A program made the position numbers and the translations under genes. A stretch of 64,000 nt of DNA, taken from assembly GCF_009617595.1 (NCBI RefSeq), contig NZ_WIXK01000003.1, forward strand, positions 1-64,000, in the 5' to 3' direction. This DNA is from Tritonibacter aquimaris (GTDB lineage: Bacteria; Pseudomonadota; Alphaproteobacteria; Rhodobacterales; Rhodobacteraceae). Shown here one piece after another: positions 17,597-26,661 of the stretch (position 1 is the stretch's first letter; each line of letters starts with the position of its first letter). Under the pieces are notes generated by a model, which did no database searches, had not been told where the DNA came from, and saw only the letters and a list, made by a program, of their open reading frames with translations.

Positions 17597-19439
17597 AACC
17601 TGGCATGATCGCAGCCGCTGGCATCAACGTCATCGCTATCTGCGTTCGCTCTGGTCGCCTCAACAACAACGGCGCAATCTGGTGCTGATCCTGATGTGGG
17701 GTCTAAGCGCCGTATTTTTCTGGGAATGGTGGCTGCGCCCCGAACATATGACCACCGGACCGCAATATCTGGTGGCCACATTGGCGCTTGCTTGGCTGTT
17801 CCTCCTGCAGGTGTTCTTTGTCCTGGTATTTCGACAGGCCAAAGTTCCTGCCTGCGCGCCACCCGCGCCGGGGGATGTGCGGGTGGCGATGATTGTGACC
17901 AAAACCCCTTCCGAGCCGCTCTCGGTTTTGGTTCCCACCCTCAAGGCGATGCTCGCACAAGACTACCCGCATGATACTTGGCTTGCAGATGAAGCCCCCG
18001 ATGATATCACCCGCGCTTGGTGCGCGGCACATGGGGTGAACATCTCATCGCGGCAAGGGATAGAAGAGTACCACCAGAAAACCTGGCCACGCCGCACGCG
18101 CTGCAAAGAAGGCAACCTAGCCTACTTCTATGATCACTATGGTTATGAAAACTATGATTTCGTGGCGCAGCTCGATGCCGATCATGTGCCCACCACAACT
18201 TATCTGCGTGAAATGCTACGTGGATTTGCGGATCCCGGCGTCGGCTATGTCTCGGCACCCAGCATCTGTGCGGCCAATGCCAAGGAAAGCTGGGCTGCAC
18301 GCACCCGCCTTTATACCGAAGCGTCCTTTCACGGCGTGTTTCAGGCAGGATATACTGCAACCTTCGCGCCAATGTGCATTGGCTCTCATTATGCGGTGCG
18401 CACGAAAGCTTTGAAAGACATCGGCGGTCTGGGGCCGGAGCTTGCTGAGGATCATTCAACAACCATGCTGATGAACGCCGGTGGCTGGCGTGGCGTGCAT
18501 GCGTTTAACGCCATTGCCTACGGCGATGGTCCCGCCAATATCAGCGATCTGTGCATCCAAGAGTTTCAATGGTCTCGCAGTCTGGTGACCCTCTTGCTGC
18601 AATATACGCCGAAGTATTTAAAACAGCTTCCGTTCAGGCTTAAATTCCTTTTTTGCCTTTGCCAGCTATTTTACCCATTATTTGCCGGTTTCATGACGCT
18701 GTTTTATTTCTTACCTATTGCAGCCATTGCGTTTGACATGCGCTATGCCGAAGTCACATTTCCAGCCTTCCTGTATCACAGCATGCCACAAATGATCATA
18801 TTGACCATTATTGCATACGTGATCAAATCAGATCAAAACTTACGCCCTTTAAGTGGAAAAATAATATCCTGGGAGAAGTCGCTATTTCTTGCACTGCAAT
18901 GGCCCTGGGCATTTTGGGGCTGCGTTATGGCGCTCAGAGATTATTATGGGAAATCATTTGTTGACTTTCGAATTACGCCAAAAGGCAACGCCGCCAAATC
19001 ACAACTACCAATGCGCATTATCGCAGTTTATGCGTGTCTCGCACTGGGCAGTATCGTTCCCGTTATATTCATACGTGACGTTAGCAATGCACAGGGCTTC
19101 TATCTTTTTGCAACAATTAATGCTACACTGTTTACAGCAATTGTCGGCGTGATTGTATTTCACCACTATGCTGACACAACGGTCCGCCGAAATCGCTTTC
19201 GCTTGTTTGACCTTGCAAAGGTTGCCGCACCACCTGTTTTGGTTGCAACCATCACTTTGGCAATTTCTGAACGGGGCACCGAAAGCCTGTATGCGTTGTC
19301 GCGCGGCATCGAACCCTATCAATTGATCCGCGAAGAATATGGGGTCGCAGGGGCCGGAATGGGTGGTCCAGGGAACGTTATCTTAATTTTTGATCCGGGC
19401 TGGGAGAGCACTGGTTCAGAGCATCTTGGGAGGGATTAA
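17580..19439 (+). CDS. Processive family-2 glycosyltransferase (cellulose-synthase-like), membrane protein
   Basis: A 619-residue inner-membrane polysaccharide synthase. Two N-terminal TM segments (about 33-50 and 62-84) precede a GT-A domain with the DAD metal-binding motif at 199-201 and an acidic ED pair at 290-291 in the acceptor region. A cluster of C-terminal TM segments follows (about 340-560). The usual QxxRW motif of processive synthases appears as QEFQW (327-331), with Gln in place of Arg. The start at 17580 is supported by GGAGGT about 8 bases upstream, inside the galE 3' end. With UDP-pentose and UDP-hexose enzymes upstream and an exported hydrolase downstream, it probably makes an exported beta-linked glycan; the sugar is unknown. 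Confidence 0.85.
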   Translation: MKSAPKTWHDRSRWHQRHRYLRSLWSPQQQRRNLVLILMWGLSAVFFWEWWLRPEHMTTGPQYLVATLALAWLFLLQVFFVLVFRQAKVPACAPPAPGDVRVAMIVTKTPSEPLSVLVPTLKAMLAQDYPHDTWLADEAPDDITRAWCAAHGVNISSRQGIEEYHQKTWPRRTRCKEGNLAYFYDHYGYENYDFVAQLDADHVPTTTYLREMLRGFADPGVGYVSAPSICAANAKESWAARTRLYTEASFHGVFQAGYTATFAPMCIGSHYAVRTKALKDIGGLGPELAEDHSTTMLMNAGGWRGVHAFNAIAYGDGPANISDLCIQEFQWSRSLVTLLLQYTPKYLKQLPFRLKFLFCLCQLFYPLFAGFMTLFYFLPIAAIAFDMRYAEVTFPAFLYHSMPQMIILTIIAYVIKSDQNLRPLSGKIISWEKSLFLALQWPWAFWGCVMALRDYYGKSFVDFRITPKGNAAKSQLPMRIIAVYACLALGSIVPVIFIRDVSNAQGFYLFATINATLFTAIVGVIVFHHYADTTVRRNRFRLFDLAKVAAPPVLVATITLAISERGTESLYALSRGIEPYQLIREEYGVAGAGMGGPGNVILIFDPGWESTGSEHLGRD

Positions 19440-19440
19440 T

Positions 19441-20394
19441 ATGATACAGAAATCTCAGACCGCCACACTGGCTAGCTGGACAAACAACAAGCAGGCCACC
19501 TATGTAATTGCCTGTGGTATTGGCCTTTTCTCTGCTTTAGCCCTCCCTGTGTTTGCCGCTCCGCCTGGCGTGCTCCCCTTTGGTGTCTATGATCCCGGCG
19601 GGCAGTTTTCAGAGGATCCCGATGTGCAGATCGAGCATCTGTTTTTGCCGTGGGAAGATGTTTTTCTGCCATCGCTTGAGCTTGCAGATGAATACGCCGC
19701 CGAACGCGCCCGAGCCATTTTGGTAACAATAGAACCCTGGACCTGGACGCGCAGCGAGCGCAACAGCGCTGAGCGCTTGACCCAAGGCATTACCAGCGGC
19801 GTCTATGATGGCAATATCCGCGCAATTTGCGACACGCTCGCCGGGTTCCAGAGCCCAGTGACCGTACGCTGGGCCCAGGAGATGGAAGACAGCTCTGGCC
19901 AGTTCATCTGGGCGAAATGGGAGCCCGAAACCTATATCTCTGCCTATCGTCATGTGGTAGAAACATGCCGTCAAAGCTCTGATAACTTTGACTTTATGTG
20001 GTCTCCGCTCGGATACGAGGACTTTCAGGACTATTTTCCGGGTGACGATTATGTCGATGTAATTGGGCTCTCGGTCTTCGGTCTGCAGGCCTGGGAACAA
20101 GAGGTTCTGGGCAGCGAGCAAAGCTTTCGAGACATCCTGACGCCGCGCTATGAACGGGCGCTTGAATTTGATCTGCCCATTGTGGTGGCGGAGCTCGGCT
20201 ATGTCGGCGACACTGCCTATATTGAGCGTTGGGAAAATGACGTGCGCCAAGACTTGGACGGGTTCCCAGAGTTGGAAGCAGTGATCTACTTCAACCAACA
20301 AGAGGTCTACCCCTGGCCCGACGGGTTCGGCCTGCCGGATTGGCGGATCCCCAACAACCAACTGGATGAAATCCAGGCCGGTTTAAGCGACTAA
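19441..20394 (+). CDS. Exported glycoside hydrolase, family-26-like
   Basis: A 317-residue protein with a signal peptide (hydrophobic core about 20-38, cleavage near FAA-PP) and a clan-A barrel resembling GH26 (beta-mannanase, beta-1,3-xylanase). The acid/base is likely Glu147 in RWAQEMEDSSGQFIW and the nucleophile Glu251 in VVAELGY. The residue before the acid/base Glu is Gln, where GH26 mannanases usually have His. The start is ATG at 19441 with GGGAGGG just upstream, immediately after the synthase stop. A hydrolase beside a processive synthase usually trims or releases the polymer in the periplasm. A 14-bp-stem terminator ends the operon. Confidence 0.78.
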   Translation: MIQKSQTATLASWTNNKQATYVIACGIGLFSALALPVFAAPPGVLPFGVYDPGGQFSEDPDVQIEHLFLPWEDVFLPSLELADEYAAERARAILVTIEPWTWTRSERNSAERLTQGITSGVYDGNIRAICDTLAGFQSPVTVRWAQEMEDSSGQFIWAKWEPETYISAYRHVVETCRQSSDNFDFMWSPLGYEDFQDYFPGDDYVDVIGLSVFGLQAWEQEVLGSEQSFRDILTPRYERALEFDLPIVVAELGYVGDTAYIERWENDVRQDLDGFPELEAVIYFNQQEVYPWPDGFGLPDWRIPNNQLDEIQAGLSD

Positions 20395-20440
20395 ACCACC
20401 AGAAAAGCAGCTATCGGCTGTTTCCTGCCTAGATTTTTTT

Positions 20441-20484
20441 CACAATAGCCTGCGTTCCTTTCGGCGCAGGCTATTGTGTGTTTT
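20441..20484 (+). terminator. Rho-independent terminator of the glycan operon
   Basis: A perfect 14-bp stem (CACAATAGCCTGCG and its complement), a 10-base loop and TGTTTTC after it, 47 bp past the stop of the GH26-like gene. Confidence 0.9.
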
Positions 20485-20680
20485 CAAACCATTAGTTTCC
20501 GAACACCACGCGATATGATTACTCATATCCAAACTATATCCGCGCTTAAGATGATCTTAGCTTTGATCGAATAGAAAGTCTCTTATCTACTCAATGCAGT
20601 TTTGTTAGGCTGCGCCACGAAAACACGAGAGAGTACTGGAACACAGCCCCGAAAAACGGGGTGTAACGAGGCAGTTGATC

Positions 20681-21013
20681 ATGGCAAATTCCAAGGGCGC
20701 GCGCCCTATCCTTAACGCATGTAAAAGGCAGTTTTTTTTACGCCTATTTAAGCCTGTTATTGGCGGCGTTTTCTGCGCAACATTGTTCCTGATTGCTGGT
20801 GGTCCACAACCCGCACTGGCGGGTGGCACAACATTGCAACCAATCGCACATGTGGCCGTGCCCAAGGCTCAATCACAAAAGGGCCTCAACCTCCTGCAAA
20901 GACCAGTGGCACAACCGCGTCCACAAACACGCAAAGTGTCCACTTTGGGAAATGGCAGTTATATTTGTTCCCCAGCAGGATTTGGAAAAAGATCTCACTG
21001 TTTCGCAAACTAG
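20681..21013 (+). CDS. Small secreted hypothetical protein with C-terminal Cys pair
   Basis: A 110-residue protein with a basic N-terminus, a hydrophobic segment (about 24-40, VIGGVFCATLFLIAGG) and a signal-peptidase-like site near ALA-GG. The mature part is short and Gln/Pro-rich and ends in a compact motif with two cysteines (YICSPAGFGKRSHCFAN), which probably form a disulfide. I do not recognise a named family. ATG at 20681 is preferred to the TTG at 20675. It follows the glycan operon and precedes the DUF995 gene, but has its own upstream region. Confidence 0.6.
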   Translation: MANSKGARPILNACKRQFFLRLFKPVIGGVFCATLFLIAGGPQPALAGGTTLQPIAHVAVPKAQSQKGLNLLQRPVAQPRPQTRKVSTLGNGSYICSPAGFGKRSHCFAN

Positions 21014-21310
21014 ATAAAACCATCTCTACAGACCTGAAACAATCACCCGCAGGATACGCCACTGAATAAGCGCCCTGCGGGATCAATACTTCACACTCAA
21101 AAAACAAAACCCAGCACGTTTACTTTAATTGATAAACCCTTGATTTACCGACCGCCTTATGCGACGATTTCATTAATGGGTAATTCCGAAATACATTTTC
21201 TTTCGGACATTAATTCACGTGCGGCCGCAAGTGTGAGCAGATCTTGCGCATTAAATAATCCGCAACGCATACCCTATCAACAAATACGGGCAATGTTTGG
21301 AGGAGTATTA
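21014..21310. other. Intergenic region with imperfect hairpin
   Basis: 297 bp between the two small secreted-protein genes. CCCGCAGG (21046-21053) pairs with CCTGCGGG (21074-21081), and CGC/GCG inside the loop can extend the fold. No T-run follows, so it may be an mRNA structure rather than a terminator. The rest, to GGAGG at 21300-21304, is AT-rich. Confidence 0.4.
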
Positions 21311-21835
21311 ATGCGTTTACGCCAATATCTACATCCACTAGCAATTGCATCTACGGCGTTGGCCTTTTGCACCGGTGCCGCTTTTGCCCAGTCCACTCTT
21401 TTTGGATCACCTGTACCCAAAGATTCTGCGGCACCTGAACCAATGTCGCTCTATAAGATGTTTGCAGGAAAAAGCGCCGATTGGGGCGCAGGATCATATG
21501 CCTATTTTGCCCCGGATGGCACATTTCGTGCGGTCAACGAAGCTGAACAGAGCCTTGGGATGGGGCGCTGGTATGTGACCACCAACAGCAAGATGTGCTA
21601 TGATGCGGCCTGGATGTGGCGCCAAGATTTCAACGCACAAAGCAGCGAAGTGCTGACATGTGCCCGCTTCCGCGTTGATAGCAACGGCGAACTCTGGTCG
21701 ACGACCGGATCAATGGCTGGTCCGTGGTTTCCTTTTTCGGCCGCCAACATGCGCCGGGGAGATATGGTCAGTGGCCGTTTCAGCACCCTGTATTCATCTT
21801 TTGGAATTGCTCCTCGCAGCACCAAGAACAATTAA
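21311..21835 (+). CDS. DUF995-family secreted protein
   Basis: A 174-residue protein with a signal peptide (MRLRQYLHPLAIASTALAFC..., cleavage near AFA-QS). The mature domain begins after about residue 30 and is rich in aromatic and small residues (YAYFAPDGTF, RWYVTTNSKMCYDAAW). It matches the DUF995 pattern of small exported alphaproteobacterial proteins, a family without a defined function. ATG at 21311 follows GGAGG at 21300-21304 with ideal spacing. The two mature cysteines (in KMCYDA and LTCARF) could pair. Confidence 0.7.
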   Translation: MRLRQYLHPLAIASTALAFCTGAAFAQSTLFGSPVPKDSAAPEPMSLYKMFAGKSADWGAGSYAYFAPDGTFRAVNEAEQSLGMGRWYVTTNSKMCYDAAWMWRQDFNAQSSEVLTCARFRVDSNGELWSTTGSMAGPWFPFSAANMRRGDMVSGRFSTLYSSFGIAPRSTKNN

Positions 21836-21839
21836 AAAA

Positions 21840-21862
21840 GCGCCCATTCACATGGGCGCTTT
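21840..21862. terminator. Bidirectional terminator between DUF995 and RTX genes
   Basis: GCGCCCAT-TCAC-ATGGGCGC, an 8-bp stem, is flanked by AAAAAA on the left (21833-21839) and TTTA on the right. It lies between convergent genes and can serve both strands. Confidence 0.8.
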
Positions 21863-21914
21863 ATAGTCGTTTGGCGTTGCACCATCCCCTTCACAGAGGA
21901 TGGCGCAGAAGCGT

Positions 21915-24900
21915 TTAGGCAAAGATGAAGTTGTCTTCGGTGAAGGTCGACAGGCGCAGATCTTCGCCTTCGACCACCAAGGTCTCATCTGCAAAGCTGA
22001 CTGTCACGCTAGAGCTGCCTGCAAAAGCGACATCCAGATCGTCGAATGAGGTAACACCCCATACAGATACGTCGATCAGATCTTCGTCCGCTGCAAAATC
22101 AGCAATGGTGTCTTCCTCTGCATCTCGGACGAACCGGAATGTGTCGGAACCTTCTCCACCAATCAACAGATCAGAACCGGCTCCATCGTTGAGCAAATCG
22201 TCACCATCACCGCCGTCGATAGAGTCATCACCACGACCACCAAACACTTTGTCGCGACCTGTACCGCCAAAGAGGCTATCATCGCCAGTGCGGCCACGCA
22301 GGGTGTCGTTGCCAGACCCGCCGAACACACTGTCATCGCCAGATCCACCGATTGCGAGGTCGTTGCCACGGCCAGCATTCAAAGTGTCATCACCGGCTCC
22401 ACCGCGCAGTCTATCATTGCCACGGCCACCACGCACCAGATCGTTACCCTGGCCGCCTTGTACCACGTCTTCACCAATGCCGCCGCGCAAAGTGTCGTCA
22501 CCAAAATTGCCACGCAGCGTGTCATCGCCACGGCCGGCATTCAGAGTATCGCGACCTCCGCCACCAATCAATTCATCATCGCCGTCATCACCACGCAAGC
22601 GATCAGAACCAGCGAAGCCTTCGATCAGATCATCCGAGATGGTCCCTTCGAGCACATCGTCCTCATTGGTACCTTCAACGGTCTGTTCAAGACCCAGCGC
22701 CAAGTCATAAGCGATGGTGGTGCCATCAACCTCATAGGAAACCAGCAACTGTGGCAGGCCAGTGCCGCTGTCTTCTGCGGATACAAATGCCATGCCTTCT
22801 GGGCTGATACCAACAGATCCCGGTGCGATATACTCTACAAACAGCGCGTTTTCTGGATCAGTTGCATCGTAGATCACAACACCGCTGTCACGCTCAAGAC
22901 CAATGAACACATAGGTGCGACCGTCGTGTTTGCCGACAGTGATGGCTTCTGGCTCAGTCCCTTTATTGTCGGAACGACCATCAACAAACCCATTTGGGTT
23001 CAGCGCAGCAGTGATGCGTGCAAAGTCTGAACCACTGTCGAAGACCAGGTTGCCCTCTTCATCAAAGATCGAGAAGGAGCGACCACCAAAGGCGTGCAAC
23101 ACGTCAATGTCACCGTCGCCATCTGTATCGCCATCAATCGCAGAGATTTCCAAACGATCCAGACCAGTGGTGTCTACGCTATCGTCAATGGTCACGATTT
23201 CTTCTACGCCGTCACCATCGATATCATACGAGACCTCACCCGCTGCGAAATCTTCCACCCGGAAGTCTTCGTCGCGAGAGTCACCCTCGTTTGCAGTGAC
23301 AATGTAGTTGGTGCCATCTGCGGTGAAGGCTGAGATCGTGTCAGGCTGGCGCAGGCTGACCACGTTCTCAAAGGTCGCTGGGCTATAGATCTCATCGTCA
23401 TCGTTCACATCTGTGGCGATTTCAGACAGATCCTGGGTACCAGCAGAGAACAGACGCGTGATAGATCCTGTTTCAACATCGATCACAGCGATTGCATTGT
23501 TTTCCTGCAGTGACACATATGCAGTTGCACCATCTTCAGAGAAGGTTGCAACCTCTGGCTCCAGATCATTCGCAGCAGAGAATCCGGGGAAGATGCGGAT
23601 ACCTGCTTCGCGCAGTTCGTCTTCGCGACCGTTAAATTCGCTGAAGTTGATCGAGGTGGTCTGTGCATTTTCTGCACCTTCGCTCACATCGATCAGCGTG
23701 ACAGAGCCAAACGGATCACGTTCATCACCAGGTTCACCTTCGTTGGCCACGATGATGGTCGATCCGTCAGCGGAGAATTTCACCGCATCTGGCAGGACAC
23801 CAACCATAACCGTATTCAGCAGAACGCCATCAGTGTCAAAAAGCGCGACAACCCCACGACCATTGCCATCGTCAGCCAGTGCAGTGCGGTTCACCGCAAC
23901 CGCGACCAGACCGTTTTTGACGGAAACCGATTGAATACCGTCAAAACGTTCAATGCCTGAAAGATCGAAAGAGTTAACCAATGCGCCCTGTTCGATATTG
24001 AACACATCGATCGCATCTTCTTCACCATTGGTGACATAGGCAAAGCCATTTTCCACATCAACGATTTCAGAACGACCCTCGTCGTCATCTTCGTTTGGAA
24101 CACCTTCGCCAGAGAACAACAGTGTTGAGCGCACAAGCTGCGCATCAGTTTCAACCGAGAAGTTCACACCACCTTGTTCCAACTGAACAATGCGTGTGTC
24201 CAGACCAGCGCCCAGATCACTTTCGTCGAATGCGTTGTCAACGTCACCAAAGTTTTCGGCCAGATATTCCGCCAGCGCGTCCTGCTCGGTGCCGTCTTCG
24301 GCAAAGGTCGCTTCACCGGTGAAACGGCCATCTTCCTCGCCGTCGCCATCCAGATCATCCAGATCAACACGGTTTGCTTCTTCGCCCTGCGGGAACGGGT
24401 AGTCATCGCCGCCACCGGCCAGGAAGCCCAGCGTAACAATGCGGAAGTTTTCAGCTGCATCACCTGCCAGTTCGCCGTTGACAACCAGCTGCGCGATGAT
24501 CGAGCCGTCTTCTTCGTTGACGATCGCTGCGTTTACGATGCGCGAACCCGCTTCCTGCGTTTCGTCGATCGACATGCGAATGCCGGACAGCTGCGGGAAC
24601 TGACCGTCAACGCTTGGCAGACCGCTGACGCCGTGTTCCAGAACCTCAACCAGTTCAGCGCGGGTCAGGGTAAGCAGGGCCAGGTTGTTGTTGAACGCCA
24701 AAGTGGTCTGGATGTCGTTCTGGCTGATGCCACCTTCGGGCTTAACCACATTGCCTTCGCTGTCGACCACTTCTTCGTTTGCGGTGCGAACTGCCTCGGA
24801 ACCGCCCGCAGGTACGATGGTCTCACCGATGCTGGCGCGGATACCGCCGCCGTTTTTGATCGAAACAACAACGTCGCCGTCATAGTTCTGCGCAACGGCC

Positions 24901-26117
24901 AGGTTTGCATCCGCAGTCAGGTTGCCAAGGTTGGTTTCCTGGGTGCGGACACCGTCGGTATCCAGCGCATCGCCAGTGCCCGAACGGTTGCCATTCAGGA
25001 AGACGTTGGAAACGCCAAACACATTGCTTTCGGTGGCAATGATTTCTTCTTCGATAGCGTCAACGATCTCTTGGATTTCCGCATCCACCAGATCTTCGGC
25101 GCCCAGATCCGCAACGCCTTGTTCGTCGGTGGCATAGGCACCGGACACATCCGCGTCATAGCTGTCGGCGATGATGTTGCCTTCGTCGTCAAATTCGATG
25201 ACCAGGCGGCCAACATATTTGTAGCTGCCGTCGGTGTTCACAACCACGGTGTCAGTGCCGCCGACGTTGGTCACAAACTGCGGGTATTCACCCTGCGAAG
25301 TGTCGCCATCGCGCAGACGGTCATTTTCGTCGGTCAGGCGCGTGTTGGAGCCACCCGCAACGATGATGTCGACGTTTTCCAGACGCTCGGCCAGGGCCAG
25401 TTCAATGTCGATACGCTGCATGTGAGCCAGCAGAACAACTTTGTTCAGCGTCGGGTTGGCCGCCAAGAGCGTGTCAACTTCGGACTGGATTTCAGCCGCC
25501 AGCGCGTCCAGTTCCGCATCCGTGGGCGTGCTGCCAAATGCACCCGGCGCGATGGTGACATCACCGGGCGAAGAGATCGACGCCAAGGTTGGCGTGGTCG
25601 CGCCAACAACACCGATCAGCTCGCCGTTTTCTTCCAGTACAACCGAAGTTGTGATGGTGTTGGCCGCCGGAGCCGCGCCGCCATCGACAAACAGATCTGC
25701 CAGATTGGCGTCGGTTGTCACATCCAGGTTGGTGGACAGATAGGCGAAATCCGCGCCGGTGAAATCCGCGCCCAGGATAGTGCCTTCCGCGGAGCCATCG
25801 ATCAGGCCACCCAGCACGCCGGTGCCAAAATCAAACTCGTGGTTGCCCAGCGCGATGGCTTCGATGCCCAGTTCGTTCTGGATCTGGATGTCCGCGATCC
25901 CAACCGAGCCAAAGGCTTCGGCGGAGGCATCAAAAAACAGGCCCGGAATAAACGCATCACCCGATGACAGTGTGATGGTGTTGTCGACGACATTGTCGCC
26001 GCCCAAGTCTTGTTCACGCAGTGCGTTCAAAACGGCCGACAGCCGAGGCGCGTCGCCGATGGCCGCGCTGCCTGCTTCCTGATCCGCAATGTGAAGAAGT
26101 TCTAAAGTATAAGCCAC
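21915..26117 (-). CDS. RTX protein: 5'-nucleotidase + choice-of-anchor-I propeller
   Basis: A 1400-residue, very acidic protein. Residues 1 to about 640 are a 5'-nucleotidase/metallophosphoesterase: LELLHIADQ at the start, ALGNHEFDFG, VLLAHMQ and, in the C-terminal substrate domain, NGGGIRASI. About 660-1140 form a beta-propeller of the choice-of-anchor-I type (repeated YVTNGEEDAIDVF and IVANEGEPGDERDPF-like blades). Then come 18 contiguous GGxGxDxxx calcium-binding nonapeptides and a 72-residue C-terminal tail suited to type I secretion. There is no signal peptide. The start is GTG at 26117, chosen because the nucleotidase motif begins there and GGGGG lies just upstream; the frame stays open to 26243. 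Probable role: extracellular phosphate scavenging from nucleotides. No type I exporter genes are in the window. Confidence 0.88.
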   Translation of the reverse strand: MAYTLELLHIADQEAGSAAIGDAPRLSAVLNALREQDLGGDNVVDNTITLSSGDAFIPGLFFDASAEAFGSVGIADIQIQNELGIEAIALGNHEFDFGTGVLGGLIDGSAEGTILGADFTGADFAYLSTNLDVTTDANLADLFVDGGAAPAANTITTSVVLEENGELIGVVGATTPTLASISSPGDVTIAPGAFGSTPTDAELDALAAEIQSEVDTLLAANPTLNKVVLLAHMQRIDIELALAERLENVDIIVAGGSNTRLTDENDRLRDGDTSQGEYPQFVTNVGGTDTVVVNTDGSYKYVGRLVIEFDDEGNIIADSYDADVSGAYATDEQGVADLGAEDLVDAEIQEIVDAIEEEIIATESNVFGVSNVFLNGNRSGTGDALDTDGVRTQETNLGNLTADANLAVAQNYDGDVVVSIKNGGGIRASIGETIVPAGGSEAVRTANEEVVDSEGNVVKPEGGISQNDIQTTLAFNNNLALLTLTRAELVEVLEHGVSGLPSVDGQFPQLSGIRMSIDETQEAGSRIVNAAIVNEEDGSIIAQLVVNGELAGDAAENFRIVTLGFLAGGGDDYPFPQGEEANRVDLDDLDGDGEEDGRFTGEATFAEDGTEQDALAEYLAENFGDVDNAFDESDLGAGLDTRIVQLEQGGVNFSVETDAQLVRSTLLFSGEGVPNEDDDEGRSEIVDVENGFAYVTNGEEDAIDVFNIEQGALVNSFDLSGIERFDGIQSVSVKNGLVAVAVNRTALADDGNGRGVVALFDTDGVLLNTVMVGVLPDAVKFSADGSTIIVANEGEPGDERDPFGSVTLIDVSEGAENAQTTSINFSEFNGREDELREAGIRIFPGFSAANDLEPEVATFSEDGATAYVSLQENNAIAVIDVETGSITRLFSAGTQDLSEIATDVNDDDEIYSPATFENVVSLRQPDTISAFTADGTNYIVTANEGDSRDEDFRVEDFAAGEVSYDIDGDGVEEIVTIDDSVDTTGLDRLEISAIDGDTDGDGDIDVLHAFGGRSFSIFDEEGNLVFDSGSDFARITAALNPNGFVDGRSDNKGTEPEAITVGKHDGRTYVFIGLERDSGVVIYDATDPENALFVEYIAPGSVGISPEGMAFVSAEDSGTGLPQLLVSYEVDGTTIAYDLALGLEQTVEGTNEDDVLEGTISDDLIEGFAGSDRLRGDDGDDELIGGGGRDTLNAGRGDDTLRGNFGDDTLRGGIGEDVVQGGQGNDLVRGGRGNDRLRGGAGDDTLNAGRGNDLAIGGSGDDSVFGGSGNDTLRGRTGDDSLFGGTGRDKVFGGRGDDSIDGGDGDDLLNDGAGSDLLIGGEGSDTFRFVRDAEEDTIADFAADEDLIDVSVWGVTSFDDLDVAFAGSSSVTVSFADETLVVEGEDLRLSTFTEDNFIFA
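22134..22619 (-). repeat. 18 tandem RTX nonapeptide repeats (coding)
   Basis: A run of 18 consecutive 9-residue units of the form GGxGxDxLx within the RTX protein, e.g. GGSGNDTLR and GGRGDDSID. Each unit binds calcium in a parallel beta-roll and folds only outside the cell. At DNA level the 27-bp units are diverged, so this is not a simple satellite. Confidence 0.95.
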
Positions 26118-26122
26118 GATAG

Positions 26123-26160
26123 CCCCCGTGAGTCTAAAAATCGCCCACGAACTACGGGGG
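26123..26160 (-). promoter_or_regulatory. Hairpin sequestering the ribosome binding site of the RTX gene
   Basis: On the RTX-gene mRNA, CCCCCGT (from 26160-26154) can pair perfectly with ACGGGGG (from 26129-26123), leaving a 24-base loop. The second arm contains the GGGGG ribosome binding site of the GTG start at 26117. The structure could hold translation off until it is opened. The stem is read directly; the regulatory role is inferred. Confidence 0.5.
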
Positions 26161-26661
26161 TAAACACACAGATTTTTTTCAAAAATGTAACGCAAATTTA
26201 ACATGTAAATTCGATGAAAAACCGAAACGTGAGCGAAATTCAAATTAACTCACATGTTTTCGCCAAACGCCTGCGCAATATTTGAAAGAAAAGCAGATGG
26301 GAAATTTAGCGTGAAATCAATATATTAACAATACCCCATGTGCTACCCCACTGGTACGCATGTAAATTGAAGCTAAAATCAATTGAAAACTATCTTTTAC
26401 AGCCATTCGCTGAGTGAGAGAAAATTCTCAAAAATGAACTCATCCTCTCAGTAATGTGAGCAATACAAGACCATAAAAATCCGGGAAAGACTGCATGTTT
26501 GATCGCATTTCTTTCACGCTGGTACAGATGGCCCGACCTGACGCAATAAAAATCACGGCTTGTGGGATGATACGCCAAGGTTTTCCCTATCCAAATCGCC
26601 GCATCGCGCTTTCACGGAACTTATGGCATCACTGCAGACAAGACCTGACAAGGATAGCCCC
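26161..26661. other. AT-rich divergent intergenic region
   Basis: About 500 bp between the RTX gene (minus) and the truncated haemoglobin gene (plus), markedly AT-rich from 26161 to 26480. It should hold both promoters. I found no clear pho box or FNR box. Confidence 0.45.

Noticed and set aside
21046-21081. Riboswitch upstream of the DUF995 gene
   Set aside because: Only a single imperfect hairpin is visible; it matches no riboswitch core that I recognise.
22134-22619. Regular short repeats resembling a CRISPR or satellite array
   Set aside because: The period is 27 bp in frame and translates to RTX nonapeptides; there are no constant repeats with unique spacers.
24174-25967. 597-codon open frame antisense to the RTX gene
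   Set aside because: It is a shadow of the acidic, GC-rich nucleotidase frame on the other strand; there is no ribosome binding site and no family similarity.
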